The position numbers and the translations under genes were made by a program. DNA of 64,000 nucleotides, from positions 1 to 64,000 of the forward strand of contig NZ_AOIV01000044.1 in NCBI RefSeq assembly GCF_000337095.1, in the 5' to 3' direction. Positions within the stretch are counted from its first letter, which is position 1, and each line of letters starts with the position of its first letter. The notes beneath the pieces are model-generated. The model was not told where the DNA came from, ran no database searches, and worked only from the letters and a program-made list of their open reading frames with translations. Positions 26,236-36,138 of the stretch are shown here, piece by piece. This stretch comes from Halogeometricum pallidum JCM 14848. GTDB taxonomy: Archaea; Halobacteriota; Halobacteria; Halobacteriales; Haloferacaceae.

Positions 26236-27274
26236 CGACGAACTCAACACCGACGTATACTACGACGACGACGCGGACCGCTCGAAGATAGACGACAAGA
26301 CGGTAGCCGTCATCGGCTACGGCAGTCAGGGCCACGCCCACGCGCAGAACCTCGCCGACAGCGGGGTTGACGTGGTCGTCGGCCTGCGCGAGAGTTCCTC
26401 CTCGCGCGCCGCCGCAGAGGACGACGGCCTCCGCGTGGAGACGCCCGCAGACGCCGCCTCGGAGGGAGACATCGTCTCCATCCTCGTCCCCGACACCGTC
26501 CAACCGGCGGTGTTCGAGGACATCCGCGACGAACTCGACGAGGGCGACACGCTCCAGTTCGCCCACGGGTTCAACATCCACTACAACCAGATTCGCCCGC
26601 CCGAGCACGTCGACGTGACGATGGTCGCGCCGAAGTCACCGGGCCACCTCGTCCGCCGTAACTACGAGGACGACCAGGGCACGCCGGGCCTCATCGCCAT
26701 CTACCAGGACGAAACCGGCGACGCGAAGGCGGAGGCGTTGGCGTACTCGCACGCCATCGGCTGCACCCGAGCCGGTGTCATCGAGACGACGTTCCAGGAG
26801 GAAGTCGAGACGGACCTGTTCGGCGAACAGGTCGTCCTCTGCGGGGGCGTCACCTCGCTGGTGAAGCAGGGCTACGAGACGCTCGTCGACGCGGGCTACT
26901 CCCCGGAGATGGCCTACTTCGAGTGTCTGAACGAACTGAAGCTCATCGTCGACCTGATGTACGAGGGCGGACTCGGCGAGATGTGGAACTCCGTCTCCGA
27001 CACCGCCGAGTACGGCGGCCTGACGCGCGGTGACCGCGTGGTCGACGAGCACGCCCGCGAGAACATGGAGGAGATTCTCGAAGAGGTCCAGGACGGCACG
27101 TTCGCCCGCGAGTGGATCGCGGAGAACCAGGCGGGTCGGCCCTCCTACACGCAACTGAAGGACCGCGAGGAGAACCACCACGTCGAACAGGTCGGCGCTC
27201 CCCTGCGGGACCTGTTCGCGTGGGCCGACGACGAGGAAGAAGAGGAGGCCGCCGAGGCGCCGGCGGACGACTGA
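26228..27274 (+). CDS. ilvC: Ketol-acid reductoisomerase
   Basis: IlvC isomerises and reduces acetolactate to dihydroxyisovalerate. The class I enzyme of 348 residues has the Rossmann motif [15 protein letters not shown], then a loop [13 protein letters not shown] whose serines favour NADPH. The metal/catalytic residues are in [18 protein letters not shown], plus [17 protein letters not shown]. It ends with an acidic Glu/Ala tail. The ATG lies inside the ilvN coding end (eight-base overlap). Confidence 0.95.
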   Translation: MTDDELNTDVYYDDDADRSKIDDKTVAVIGYGSQGHAHAQNLADSGVDVVVGLRESSSSRAAAEDDGLRVETPADAASEGDIVSILVPDTVQPAVFEDIRDELDEGDTLQFAHGFNIHYNQIRPPEHVDVTMVAPKSPGHLVRRNYEDDQGTPGLIAIYQDETGDAKAEALAYSHAIGCTRAGVIETTFQEEVETDLFGEQVVLCGGVTSLVKQGYETLVDAGYSPEMAYFECLNELKLIVDLMYEGGLGEMWNSVSDTAEYGGLTRGDRVVDEHARENMEEILEEVQDGTFAREWIAENQAGRPSYTQLKDREENHHVEQVGAPLRDLFAWADDEEEEEAAEAPADD

Positions 27275-27300
27275 GCGGGAGACGCGACCGAGGAGACACC

Positions 27301-27534
27301 ATGACAGACACAGACGAGAACGAAGACACGATGGCGACCGTCAGCCACACCCACCCGCACACGGACGAGACGTTCGGCGGCGTCTACCGACGCGGCCCGG
27401 CCGTCGCGGACGGGGGCGAGGTGGAGGCGCGCGCGGAGAACGAGATGGACATGGACACCGTCGACCACACCCCGCGCGAGGGCGACGGCGCCGAGGGGGT
27501 ATGGACCCGCGGGTCCGGTGATGTAGATGAGTGA
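27301..27534 (+). CDS. Small acidic His-containing protein in the ilv-leu operon
   Basis: I do not recognise this 77-residue protein. It begins [20 protein letters not shown] and contains the phrase [20 protein letters not shown]. The second half is acidic with Met-Asp repeats ([15 protein letters not shown]). It starts 26 bases after ilvC and overlaps leuC by eight bases, the same spacing as other pairs in the operon, so it is very probably translated. A role with LeuC/LeuD or in metal handling is speculative. There is no membrane segment or known fold. Confidence 0.65.
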   Translation: MTDTDENEDTMATVSHTHPHTDETFGGVYRRGPAVADGGEVEARAENEMDMDTVDHTPREGDGAEGVWTRGSGDVDE

Positions 27535-28948
27535 GGGAACGCTGTACGACAAGGTGTGGGACGAGCACGCGGTGACGACGCTGCCGACGGGACAGACGCA
27601 ACTGTTCGTCGGTCTGCACCTCATCCACGAGGTAACGAGTCCGCAGGCGTTCGGGATGCTGCGCGAACGCGACATGGAGGTCGCGTTCCCCGACCGGACG
27701 CACGCGACGGTCGACCACATCGTCCCGACGGCGGACCAGTCGCGGCCGTACGCCGACGACGCCGCCGAAGAGATGATGAGCGAGTTGGAGGAGAACGTCC
27801 GCGCGGCGGGCATCGACTTCTCCGACCCGACGACGGGCGATCAGGGTATCGTCCACGTCATCGGGCCCGAGCAGGGACTCACCCAACCCGGCATGACCAT
27901 CGTCTGCGGCGACAGCCACACCTCGACGCACGGCGCGTTCGGCGCCCTCGCGTTCGGTATCGGCACCTCGCAGATCCGCGACGTGCTCGCGACCGGCTGT
28001 ATCGCGATGGAGAAACAGAAGGTCCGAAAGATAGAGGTCACGGGCGAACTCGGCGACGGCGTCGAGGCGAAGGACGTCATCCTGGAGATAATCCGCAGAC
28101 TCGGCACCGACGGCGGCGTCGGCTACGTTTACGAGTACGCGGGCGAGGCCATCGAGAGCCTCGGGATGGAGGGTCGGATGTCCATCTGCAACATGTCCAT
28201 CGAGGGCGGCGCCCGTGCTGGCTACGTCAACCCCGACGAGACCACCTACGAGTGGTTAGCCGAGACGGACGCCTTCCGCGACGACCCCGAGAAGTTCGAG
28301 CGGCTGAAGCCGTACTGGGAGTCCGTCCGCTCCGACGAGGACGCCGAGTACGACGACGTGGTCACCATCGACGGCAACGAACTCGAACCCGTCGTCACGT
28401 GGGGAACCACCCCCGGACAGGGCGTCGGCATCACCCAACCCATCCCGGCGCCGGAGGACCTCCCGGAGGACAAACGGGACACCGCGCGCCGCGCGCAGGA
28501 GCACATGCGCGTGACGCCCGGCGAGACGATGCAGGGCTACCCCATCGACGTCGCGTTCCTCGGGTCGTGCACGAACGCGCGCCTCGCGGACCTGCGCCGT
28601 GCGGCCCGCCTCGTGAAGGGCCGGAAGGTGCACGAGGACGTCCGCGCGATGGTCGTCCCCGGCAGTCAGCGCGTCCAGCGGGCCGCCGAGGAGGAGGGGC
28701 TGAAGGATATCTTCGAGGAAGCCGGCTTCGAGTGGCGTAACGCCGGCTGTTCGATGTGCCTCGGGATGAACGAGGACCAACTGCAGGGCGACGAGGCCTG
28801 CGCGTCCTCGTCGAACCGCAACTTCGTCGGCCGGCAGGGCTCGAAGGACGGCCGCACCGTCCTGATGAACCCGCGGATGGTCGTCGCCGCGGCCATCAAC
28901 GGCGAAGTGACTGACGTGCGCGAGATGAAGGAGGTGAACGTCGCATGA
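27527..28948 (+). CDS. leuC: 3-isopropylmalate dehydratase large subunit
   Basis: LeuC binds the 4Fe-4S cluster of isopropylmalate isomerase. The 473-residue aconitase-family protein has [25 protein letters not shown] and the three cluster cysteines in LGSCTNAR and CSMCLGMN. Its length matches bacterial-type LeuC. It works with LeuD, whose ATG overlaps the LeuC stop by four bases. Confidence 0.94.
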   Translation: MSEGTLYDKVWDEHAVTTLPTGQTQLFVGLHLIHEVTSPQAFGMLRERDMEVAFPDRTHATVDHIVPTADQSRPYADDAAEEMMSELEENVRAAGIDFSDPTTGDQGIVHVIGPEQGLTQPGMTIVCGDSHTSTHGAFGALAFGIGTSQIRDVLATGCIAMEKQKVRKIEVTGELGDGVEAKDVILEIIRRLGTDGGVGYVYEYAGEAIESLGMEGRMSICNMSIEGGARAGYVNPDETTYEWLAETDAFRDDPEKFERLKPYWESVRSDEDAEYDDVVTIDGNELEPVVTWGTTPGQGVGITQPIPAPEDLPEDKRDTARRAQEHMRVTPGETMQGYPIDVAFLGSCTNARLADLRRAARLVKGRKVHEDVRAMVVPGSQRVQRAAEEEGLKDIFEEAGFEWRNAGCSMCLGMNEDQLQGDEACASSSNRNFVGRQGSKDGRTVLMNPRMVVAAAINGEVTDVREMKEVNVA

Positions 28949-29568
28949 CCGCGAGTACGGACGAAATTCCGGAGGTCGACTACGTCTCCGGGACGGGTAT
29001 CCCCATCCGCGGCAACGACATCGACACCGACCAGATCATCCCGGCGCGGTTCATGAAGGTGGTCACGTTCGACGGCCTCGGACAGTTCGCCTTCTTCGAC
29101 CTGCGATTCGACGACGACGACGAACCGAAAGAGCACCCGATGAACGAGGACCGCTTCAAGGAGTCCTCGGTGATGGTCGTCAACGCCAACTTCGGCTGCG
29201 GGTCCTCGCGCGAGCACGCCCCGCAGGCGCTCATGCGCTGGGGCATCGACGCCATCGTCGGCGAGTCGTTCGCCGAAATCTTCGCGGGCAACTGCCTCGC
29301 CCTGGGCATCCCGACAGTCACCGCCGACCACGAGACCATCTCCGAACTGCAGGAGTGGGTCGAGGAGAACCCCCACGGCGAGATAGACGTGGACGTGGAG
29401 GCGGAGACGGTCACCTACGGCGGGACGACGGTCGACGTGACCGTCGACGACGCTCAGCGGAAGGCCCTCGTCGACGGCGTCTGGGACACCACGGCGCTGA
29501 TGAAGTCGAACGCGGGCGCCGTCCGAGAGAAGGCCGACTCCCTGCCGTACATCGCCAGCGATGACTGA
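28945..29568 (+). CDS. leuD: 3-isopropylmalate dehydratase small subunit
   Basis: This is the swivelling domain of isopropylmalate isomerase, 207 residues. It opens with [20 protein letters not shown] and has the substrate-binding [19 protein letters not shown], with LFAGNC-type [11 protein letters not shown] further on. A 25-residue C-terminal helical extension ([20 protein letters not shown]) follows the usual domain. It overlaps leuC by four and leuB by eight bases. Confidence 0.94.
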   Translation: MTASTDEIPEVDYVSGTGIPIRGNDIDTDQIIPARFMKVVTFDGLGQFAFFDLRFDDDDEPKEHPMNEDRFKESSVMVVNANFGCGSSREHAPQALMRWGIDAIVGESFAEIFAGNCLALGIPTVTADHETISELQEWVEENPHGEIDVDVEAETVTYGGTTVDVTVDDAQRKALVDGVWDTTALMKSNAGAVREKADSLPYIASDD

Positions 29569-30529
29569 GGAGATAGTCGTCGTCGAGGGCGACGGCATCG
29601 GGAAGGAAGTCGTCCCCGCGGCCGTGTCGGTTCTCGACGCGGTCGGCGACTTCGAGTTCGTCCGCCACGACGCGGGCGACGCGGTGAAAGAGGAGACGGG
29701 CGAGGCCCTGCCGCGGGAGACGTACGACGCCGTCGCCGAGGCGGACGCGACGCTGTTCGGCGCGGCGGGCGAGACGGCCGCGGACGTCATCCTCCCCCTC
29801 CGCACGGCGGTGGAGTCGTTCGTGAACGTGCGTCCGGCGAAGGCCTACCCCGGCGTGGAGGCGCTTCGACCGGACACCGATATCGTCTTCCTCCGAGAGA
29901 ACACCGAGGGGGTCTACTCGGGGCACGAGGACCGCCTCTCCGAGGACCTCTCGACGCTGACGCGCGTCGTCACCACCTCGGCCTCGGAGCGACTCGCGGA
30001 GTTCGCCTGCGACTACGCGCCCGAGGGGTTCCACGTCGCGCACAAGGCGAACGTGATGCGCGAGACGGACGGGCGGTTCCGCGACGCCGTCACCGGCGTC
30101 GCCGACGAACGCGGCGTCGACACCGAAGAGGTGCTGATGGACGCGTTCGCCACGCACGTCTGTTTGGACCCGGGACAGTTCGACGTGGTCGTCTGCCCGA
30201 ACCTCGCGGGCGACGTGTTGTCGGACCTCGCCGCCGGCCTCGTCGGCGGCCTCGGTCTGCTCCCGTCGGCGAACATCGGGTCCGACAACGCCCTCTTCGA
30301 ACCCGTTCACGGGACGGCGCCGGACATCGCGGGCGAGGGCGTCGCCAACCCGTCGGCGACGATTCTCTCGGCGGCGATGCTGTTGGACCACCTCGGCTAC
30401 GACGAGGAGGGGACGGCCGTCCGCGAGGCCGTTGAGTCGACGCTGGCGGACGGGCCGCGCACGCCCGACCTCGGCGGCGACGCGTCGACCGAGGACGTGA
30501 CCGAAGCGATCATCGGCAAACTCGACTGA
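29561..30529 (+). CDS. leuB: 3-isopropylmalate dehydrogenase
   Basis: LeuB oxidatively decarboxylates isopropylmalate. The 322-residue protein has [16 protein letters not shown], the substrate loop [24 protein letters not shown], the metal aspartates in [16 protein letters not shown], and [11 protein letters not shown] with the adenine-binding [14 protein letters not shown]. It is shorter than bacterial LeuB (~360). The ENTEGVYSG loop resembles (homo)isocitrate dehydrogenases too, but operon context settles on LeuB. It is the last gene of the operon. Confidence 0.9.
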   Translation: MTEEIVVVEGDGIGKEVVPAAVSVLDAVGDFEFVRHDAGDAVKEETGEALPRETYDAVAEADATLFGAAGETAADVILPLRTAVESFVNVRPAKAYPGVEALRPDTDIVFLRENTEGVYSGHEDRLSEDLSTLTRVVTTSASERLAEFACDYAPEGFHVAHKANVMRETDGRFRDAVTGVADERGVDTEEVLMDAFATHVCLDPGQFDVVVCPNLAGDVLSDLAAGLVGGLGLLPSANIGSDNALFEPVHGTAPDIAGEGVANPSATILSAAMLLDHLGYDEEGTAVREAVESTLADGPRTPDLGGDASTEDVTEAIIGKLD

Positions 30530-30702
30530 ACGCGGCCCCGACGGCCGCGGTTTCTCCGTTATCCGACGGTGCGCAGCGTCGCGTCCGGCGACCGTCTGTG
30601 CGTTCGTACCCGAATGCGCCGGAAAACGTGCAGGCCCGAACGATTCTCGAACACAAACAATTAACAACGGACAGGCGCTACGTTCGGATACGACTGACGC
30701 CC

Positions 30703-31467
30703 ATGTTACCCGCAGAGCGAAAAAGACGAATCGTGGAACTCGTCTCGGCAGACGACGGACGGTCCGTCGAGGGCTTGGCCGAGGAACTCGGCTACTCGAA
30801 GGCCACCATCCGTCGTGACCTCCGGGAACTGGAGGACCGCGGACTCGTCGAACGATCACACGGCGGCGCGGTGCCGGTCACCACCGTCGGGAAGGAGCAG
30901 ACGTACGGGCAGAAGGAAGTGCAGAACCTCGACGGCAAACGGGCCATCGCCGCCCGCGCCGTCGAGGAGATAACCGACGGACAGGTCGTCTTCTTCGACG
31001 CCGGTACGACCACGATGGAGGTGGCGAAACAGGCGCCGAAGGACGGGTCGATGCTGGCCGTCACGAACTCCCCTCGCCTCGCCGTCGAACTCGGCAAGGA
31101 GGACAACGACGTGAAACTCACCGGCGGGACGCTCCGCAGTCGGACGCGGGCGCTCGTCGGACCGACCGCGGAGTCGTTCATGGAACGGACGAACTTCGAC
31201 CTCCTGTTCCTCGGGACGAACGCCATCGACCCGGACGGGGGACTGACGACGCCGAACGAGGACGAGGCGCGGATGAAACAGCTGATGGCCGAGAAGGCGA
31301 CGCGCGTCGTCCTCGTCGCCGACACCACGAAGGTGGGCAAGCGCTCGTTCGTGAAGTTCGCCGACGTGAGCGACGTGGACGTGTTCGTCACCGACGACCA
31401 ACTCCCCGCCCGGGAGCGACGGGCGTTCGAGAACGAGGGCGTCACCGTCGTGGAGGTGTCGGAGTGA
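30703..31467 (+). CDS. glpR: DeoR-family regulator GlpR
   Basis: GlpR represses sugar kinase genes in haloarchaea in response to phosphorylated sugars. The 254-residue protein has an N-terminal winged helix (ERKRRIVELVSADDGRSVEG, then YSKATIRRDLRELEDRGLV with the recognition helix). The DeoRC effector domain follows (FFDAGTTTMEVA, GGTLRSRTRALVGP, LGTNAIDPDGGLTTPNEDEA). The longer frame from 30598 adds residues without family resemblance, so ATG 30703 is used. It is coupled to pfkB through GTGA. In H. volcanii the glpR-pfkB pair is the same. Confidence 0.92.
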   Translation: MLPAERKRRIVELVSADDGRSVEGLAEELGYSKATIRRDLRELEDRGLVERSHGGAVPVTTVGKEQTYGQKEVQNLDGKRAIAARAVEEITDGQVVFFDAGTTTMEVAKQAPKDGSMLAVTNSPRLAVELGKEDNDVKLTGGTLRSRTRALVGPTAESFMERTNFDLLFLGTNAIDPDGGLTTPNEDEARMKQLMAEKATRVVLVADTTKVGKRSFVKFADVSDVDVFVTDDQLPARERRAFENEGVTVVEVSE

Positions 31468-32387
31468 GCGACGACGTGCTCACGGTCACGATGAACCCCG
31501 CCGTCGACCACACGGTGACGGTGGAGGAACCGCTCCGGACCGGCGCCGTCGCGCGGACGGACGACGCGAAGTTCGACGCCGGCGGGAAGGGAATCAACGT
31601 CTCGAAGTACCTCACGGCGTTAGACGTGGACGCGCCCGCGACGGGCTTTCTCGGCGGACCGTTCGGCCGGATGATACGCGACCGACTGGACGCGGACGGG
31701 GTCCCGAACGACTTCGTCGGTATCGGTGACCGAACGCGACTGAACACGACCGTTCTCGGTCCCGAAGGCGAGTACAAAATAAACCACAACGGACCGACCG
31801 TCGATGAGGGAGAAGTGTCGGACCTCGTCGACCGCGTCCGCGAACGCGACCCGGACCGACTCGTCGTCGCCGGAAGCCTCCCGAAAGGCGTCACTACCGA
31901 CGCCGTGGACGAACTCGCCGCGGCGGGCGACTGGGAGACGGCGGTCGACACGGGCGGTACGTCGCTGACCGAACTCGACGCCGCCTACCTCGTCTGCAAG
32001 CCGAACCGCGAGGAACTCGCCGTCGCCACCGAGATGCCCGTCGAGACGACGGCCGACTGCGCCGCCGCGGCGCAGTCGCTCCGAGCGCGCGGTTTCCGTT
32101 TCGTCGTCGCTTCGCTCGGTCCGGACGGCGCCCTCTTGGCCGCGGAGTCGGGAACCTACCACGCGCCCGCGGTCTCGGTCGACGTCGTCGACACCGTCGG
32201 CGCGGGCGACGCGTTGCTCTCGGGGTTCCTCGCCGCCCTCGCGCGCGGTGAGGACGAACGGACGGCGCTGAAGACGGGCATCATCGTCGCTTCCCGCGTC
32301 GTCGGCGCCTCGGGGACGAGCGTTCCCGACTTCGACGCCGTCTTCGACGAACGGGGGGACGTGACCGTCTCTGTGGTCAGTCCCTAA
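31464..32387 (+). CDS. pfkB: 1-phosphofructokinase (PfkB family)
   Basis: The enzyme phosphorylates fructose 1-phosphate, the product of the fructose PTS, to fructose 1,6-bisphosphate. The 307-residue ribokinase-fold protein has TMNPAVDHTVTVEEPL, the substrate motif DAGGKGINVSKYL and the catalytic DTVGAGDALLSGFLAAL. GTG 31464 overlaps the glpR TGA. Its product is the substrate of Fba. Confidence 0.92.
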   Translation: MSDDVLTVTMNPAVDHTVTVEEPLRTGAVARTDDAKFDAGGKGINVSKYLTALDVDAPATGFLGGPFGRMIRDRLDADGVPNDFVGIGDRTRLNTTVLGPEGEYKINHNGPTVDEGEVSDLVDRVRERDPDRLVVAGSLPKGVTTDAVDELAAAGDWETAVDTGGTSLTELDAAYLVCKPNREELAVATEMPVETTADCAAAAQSLRARGFRFVVASLGPDGALLAAESGTYHAPAVSVDVVDTVGAGDALLSGFLAALARGEDERTALKTGIIVASRVVGASGTSVPDFDAVFDERGDVTVSVVSP

Positions 32388-32388
32388 T

Positions 32389-32465
32389 GTTCGTTGTCGC
32401 GGGTTACGTGTCGGGAACGAACAGAGACGATCAAATCCGAAAGGGTTTTTGAAGACATTTAGTAA
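32389..32465 (+). promoter_or_regulatory. ptfC promoter with inverted repeat
   Basis: The perfect inverted repeat gttcgtt (32,389-32,395) / aacgaac (32,416-32,422) with a 20-base gap starts right after the pfkB stop. The TATA-like tttagtaa (32,458-32,465) sits 20-27 bases before ATG 32485. The repeat could be a regulator site or a transcript-end hairpin of pfkB; the former seems more likely as no T tract follows the second arm directly. Confidence 0.45.
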
Positions 32466-32484
32466 CTATCGTTAGGGAGCAAAC

Positions 32485-33636
32485 ATGGCAAACACAGAGT
32501 CAGCGGAGAAGGCGTACCGTGCTCACTTGACGAAGGTCAAGGAGGACGTGATGACCGGCGTATCGTACATGATACCGTTCGTGACCATCGGCGGTATCTT
32601 CCTGGCGCTCGGGTACGCGGTGGCGAGTTTCTCGGGCACCGGCGTCCAACAGGTGTTCGACGCGACGGGGACTCCGGGATGGTTCCTCGCGCAGATAGGC
32701 GTGGCGGGTCTCACCATCATGGTGCCCATCCTCGGGGCGTACATCGCGTACGCCATCGCGGACCGACCGGGGCTCGCACCGGGCTTTCTCCTGTCGTACA
32801 TCATCCAGGATGGGGCCCTCCTGCAGGCAGCCGGTGACGTCATCGGCCTCCAAGGCGGTCAGGCCGGGGCCGGCTACCTCGGCGCGCTCGTGGCGGGTCT
32901 CATCGCGGGGTACGTCGCGCGCTGGGTGAAGAACTGGAGCGTTCCGGGCTTCGTCCAGCCGATGATGCCGGTGCTCATCGTGCCGGTGGTGACGATGGCG
33001 ATTCTCTCGCCCGTCATGATCTTCGTGCTGGGCGTTCCGGTCGCCATCGCGAACGGCGCGCTGACCGCGGCGCTGGGGGGGCTGCAGGGCGGGCAGTCCG
33101 TCGTCGTCGGCGCCGTCCTCGGCGGGATGATGGCCGTCGACATGGGCGGTCCGGTGAACAAGGTGTCGTACGTGTTCGCGACCGGTCTCATCGCCGAGGG
33201 CATCACCGCCCCGATGGCCGCGGTCATGATCGGCGGGATGGTCCCGCCCATCGGCCTCGCCATCTCGAACTTCATCGCGCCACACAAGTACGCCGCGGAG
33301 ATGTACGAGAACGCAAAGTCGGGTATCATCCTCGGCCTCTCGTTCATCACGGAGGGGGCCATCCCCTACGCCTCCGCGGACCCCATCCGCGTCGTCCCGT
33401 CGGCCATCGTCGGGAGCGCGGTCGGCGGCGCGATAGCGATGATGATGAACGTCACGATGCCCGCCCCGCACGGCGGCATCTTCGTCGTCCCCCTGTCGAA
33501 CAAGCCGCTGATGTTCCTCGCGGCGCTGCTCATCGGGTCGCTGGCGACGGCCGTCATCGCGACGGTCGTCAAGCCCGACTTCGACGAACGCGTCGGTAAC
33601 ACCGAGGGCGAGACGACGACCGCGACCTCGGACTGA
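32485..33636 (+). CDS. ptfC: Fructose PTS permease component EIIC (PtfC)
   Basis: This 383-residue membrane protein forms the transport channel of the fructose phosphotransferase system. It has eight or more hydrophobic segments (MIPFVTIGGIFLALGYAVAS, IMVPILGAYIAYAIA, MGGPVNKVSYVFATGLIAEG, FVVPLSNKPLMFLAALLIGS). The motif IPFV, the GGxxxxx-type loop and ITEGAIPYASADP are those of the fructose EIIC family. The EIIA and EIIB parts, often fused in bacteria, are separate genes here. It has its own promoter, apart from glpR-pfkB. Confidence 0.93.
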   Translation: MANTESAEKAYRAHLTKVKEDVMTGVSYMIPFVTIGGIFLALGYAVASFSGTGVQQVFDATGTPGWFLAQIGVAGLTIMVPILGAYIAYAIADRPGLAPGFLLSYIIQDGALLQAAGDVIGLQGGQAGAGYLGALVAGLIAGYVARWVKNWSVPGFVQPMMPVLIVPVVTMAILSPVMIFVLGVPVAIANGALTAALGGLQGGQSVVVGAVLGGMMAVDMGGPVNKVSYVFATGLIAEGITAPMAAVMIGGMVPPIGLAISNFIAPHKYAAEMYENAKSGIILGLSFITEGAIPYASADPIRVVPSAIVGSAVGGAIAMMMNVTMPAPHGGIFVVPLSNKPLMFLAALLIGSLATAVIATVVKPDFDERVGNTEGETTTATSD

Positions 33637-33697
33637 CCACCCCGCACGACCCACAACGCAACTACCTTACTCCCTCCGTTCCCATATTCGCACGAAA

Positions 33698-34162
33698 ATG
33701 CTCGAAGATGACATCGACCGGCTGATGCCGACGGCGCACATCTCGCTAAACGAACCGCCCGCCGAGAAGAAACTCGCCATCGAGTTCCTCTTGGACCTCA
33801 TCGTGGAGAACGGCCGCGTGACCGAGCGAGAGACCGTGCTCGCGGACCTCCGGGAGCGAGAGAAGGAGGCGACGACGGGCGTCGGCATGGGAATCGGCAT
33901 CCCCCACGCCAAGACGAAGGCAGTCGAGGCTCCCTCCGTCGCGTTCGCGCGCTCCTCGGAAGGCATCGACTTCGACGCGATGGACGACAAGCCCGCGAAC
34001 CTGCTGTTCATGATTCTCGTCCCCGAGGAGGGCGGCGAGGAGCACCTGCAGATTCTCAGTTCGCTCTCGCGCGCCCTCATGCACGAGGACGTCCGGGAGA
34101 AGCTGCTGGAGGCCGAGGACGCGGAGACGGTACAAGAGACGGTTCGGGAGGCGGTGAACTGA
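33698..34162 (+). CDS. ptfA: Fructose PTS component EIIA (PtfA)
   Basis: This soluble 154-residue phosphocarrier takes phosphate from HPr. The phosphorylated histidine is H70 in GIGIPHAKT, the signature of EIIA-Fru/PTS_EIIA_2. Its stop overlaps the ptsH1 start by one base (TGATG). It is 61 bases after ptfC. Confidence 0.94.
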   Translation: MLEDDIDRLMPTAHISLNEPPAEKKLAIEFLLDLIVENGRVTERETVLADLREREKEATTGVGMGIGIPHAKTKAVEAPSVAFARSSEGIDFDAMDDKPANLLFMILVPEEGGEEHLQILSSLSRALMHEDVREKLLEAEDAETVQETVREAVN

Positions 34163-34431
34163 TGCCCGAACGCGTCGTCACCGTCGTCCCCGAGGACGGC
34201 CTGCACGCCCGCCCCGCCTCCGTCTTCGTCGAGACGGCCAACGAGTACGACTCGGAGGTCAAAGTCGGCCCCGAGGACGGCGACCTGGTGAACGCCGCGA
34301 GCATGCTGTCTGTCACCGGTCTCGGCGTCTCCGGCGGCGAGAAGGTGCGCATCTCCGCCGAGGGCGACGACGCCGAGGAGGCGCTCGACGCCCTCGAAGA
34401 GGTGCTCTCGACACCGGAGGACGAACTGTAG
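34162..34431 (+). CDS. ptsH1: Phosphocarrier protein HPr
   Basis: The 89-residue HPr has the active histidine H15 in EDGLHARPAS and the second motif NAASMLSVTGLGVSGGEKV around the regulatory-serine site of bacteria. No HPr kinase is seen in the window. It is very acidic compared with bacterial HPr, as expected for a haloarchaeon. Confidence 0.95.
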   Translation: MPERVVTVVPEDGLHARPASVFVETANEYDSEVKVGPEDGDLVNAASMLSVTGLGVSGGEKVRISAEGDDAEEALDALEEVLSTPEDEL

Positions 34432-34434
34432 TCG

Positions 34435-36138
34435 ATGACAGAACGACGATTCGAGGGCATCGGCGTCACGCCCCTCTCGGGGGTCGGCACCGTCGTCTGG
34501 TACGCACCCGACGCGGAACTGGACGACCCGCCGGAACCCGACGAGGTGGACGCCGATGCGGAGACGGCGCGGTTCGAGGAGGCGCGCGAGTCGGCGCGCG
34601 AGGAACTGAAGGCCGAGCGAGAGCGGACCGCCGAACGCGTCGGCGAGGACGAGGCGGCGGTGTTCGATGCGCACGTCCAGTTCCTCGACGACCCGCAGAT
34701 CACCGACGGTGTGAGCGAGCAGATTTCGGACGGACTGCCCGCCGAGCACGCCGTCCAGCGGACGTTCGACCGCTTCGTCGAGCAGTTCGAGGGCATGGAG
34801 GGCCGGATGGCCGAACGCGCCGACGACCTGCGCGACGTACGCGATAGACTCGTCCGCGTCCTCTCCGGCGGCGAGCGCGTGAACCTCGCCGAACTGGCGG
34901 AGGGCAGCGTCGTCTTCGCCGAGCGACTGACGCCGAGCGACACGGCGCAGTTGGACCCCGAACGCGTCGCCGGGTTCGTCACCGTCACCGGCGGTCGAAC
35001 GTCGCACGCGGCCATCTTCGCGCGGTCGCTCGCGCTCCCGGCCGTCGTCGGCGTCGGCGAGGAACTGAACGAGGTTGAGGACGGCGCGGAGGTCGTCGTC
35101 GACGGCACCGACGGCGAGGTCATCGTCGACCCCGCCGAGGAGACGAAACAGGCCGCGGCCGACGAGGAGGAGGTCGAGATTCGCTCGGAACCAGTCTCCA
35201 CCGCCGACGGCGTCGAGATAGAGGTGGCGGGCAACGTCGGCACGGCGGCCGACCTCGGCCCCGCCGCCGACCGCGGCGCCGACGGCATCGGCCTCTTTCG
35301 GACGGAGTTCCTCTTTCTCGACCGGCAGTCGCCGCCGGACGAGGAGGAGCAGTACGAGACGTACCTCGAGGCGCTCGAAGCGTTCCCCGACGGGCGCGTC
35401 GTCGTCCGAACGCTCGACGTGGGCGGCGACAAGCCCATCGACTACCTCGACCTGCCGGACGAGGAGAACCCGTTCCTCGGCGAACGCGGCATCCGACGGT
35501 CGCTCGGCCCCGACGCCGACCTGTTCGAGACGCAACTCCGCGCGCTGCTCCGCGCGGCGGGGAGCGACTCCGGCGGCAACCTCGCCGTGATGCTCCCCCT
35601 CGTCTCCACCGTCGAGGAGGTCCGCGACGCCCGCGAGACGCTCGACTCGGTCGCCGAGGACCTCGAATCGGAGGGCGCGGAGTACGCCGTCCCCGAGTTC
35701 GGCGTGATGGTCGAGACGCCCGCCGCGGCGTTCATGGCCCCGGACTTGGCCTCCGAGGTGGAGTTCTTCAGCATCGGGACGAACGACCTCGCACAGTACG
35801 TCATGGCCGCCGAACGGGGCAACGAACACGTCGCCGAACTCGGCGACTACACCCAGCCCGCGGTGCTCCGCGCCGTCCGCGCGACGGTCGAGGCCGCAGA
35901 GGGGACGGACGTCTGGGTCGGCATGTGCGGCGAGATGGCCGGCGACCCCGACCTGACCGAACTCCTCCTCGGCCTCGGCCTCGACGAACTCAGCATGAGC
36001 GCCGTGACCGTCCCGCAGGTGAAGCAGGCCGTGACCGAGACGGACACCGAAGACGCCCGAAAACTGGCCGAGAAGGCGCTCTCGGCCGGCACGAAGGCTG
36101 AAGTACGACGAGTGCTAACAGAGAACACACAATCATGA
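34435..36138 (+). CDS. ptsI: PTS enzyme I
   Basis: Enzyme I autophosphorylates from phosphoenolpyruvate and passes phosphate to HPr. The 567-residue protein has an HPr-binding helical domain (FDAHVQFLDDPQITD), the active histidine in TGGRTSHAAIFAR, and the PEP-binding barrel (GIGLFRTEFLFLDR, RTLDVGGDKPI, NPFLGERGIR, FSIGTNDLAQY with the catalytic Cys in GMCGEMAGDP). Length is normal. It overlaps ptfB by ATGA. Confidence 0.95.
   Translation: MTERRFEGIGVTPLSGVGTVVWYAPDAELDDPPEPDEVDADAETARFEEARESAREELKAERERTAERVGEDEAAVFDAHVQFLDDPQITDGVSEQISDGLPAEHAVQRTFDRFVEQFEGMEGRMAERADDLRDVRDRLVRVLSGGERVNLAELAEGSVVFAERLTPSDTAQLDPERVAGFVTVTGGRTSHAAIFARSLALPAVVGVGEELNEVEDGAEVVVDGTDGEVIVDPAEETKQAAADEEEVEIRSEPVSTADGVEIEVAGNVGTAADLGPAADRGADGIGLFRTEFLFLDRQSPPDEEEQYETYLEALEAFPDGRVVVRTLDVGGDKPIDYLDLPDEENPFLGERGIRRSLGPDADLFETQLRALLRAAGSDSGGNLAVMLPLVSTVEEVRDARETLDSVAEDLESEGAEYAVPEFGVMVETPAAAFMAPDLASEVEFFSIGTNDLAQYVMAAERGNEHVAELGDYTQPAVLRAVRATVEAAEGTDVWVGMCGEMAGDPDLTELLLGLGLDELSMSAVTVPQVKQAVTETDTEDARKLAEKALSAGTKAEVRRVLTENTQS

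Noticed and set aside
33667-35829. Minus-strand frame of 720 codons over the PTS genes
   Set aside because: It is fully antisense to ptfA, ptsH1 and ptsI, all of which have catalytic motifs.
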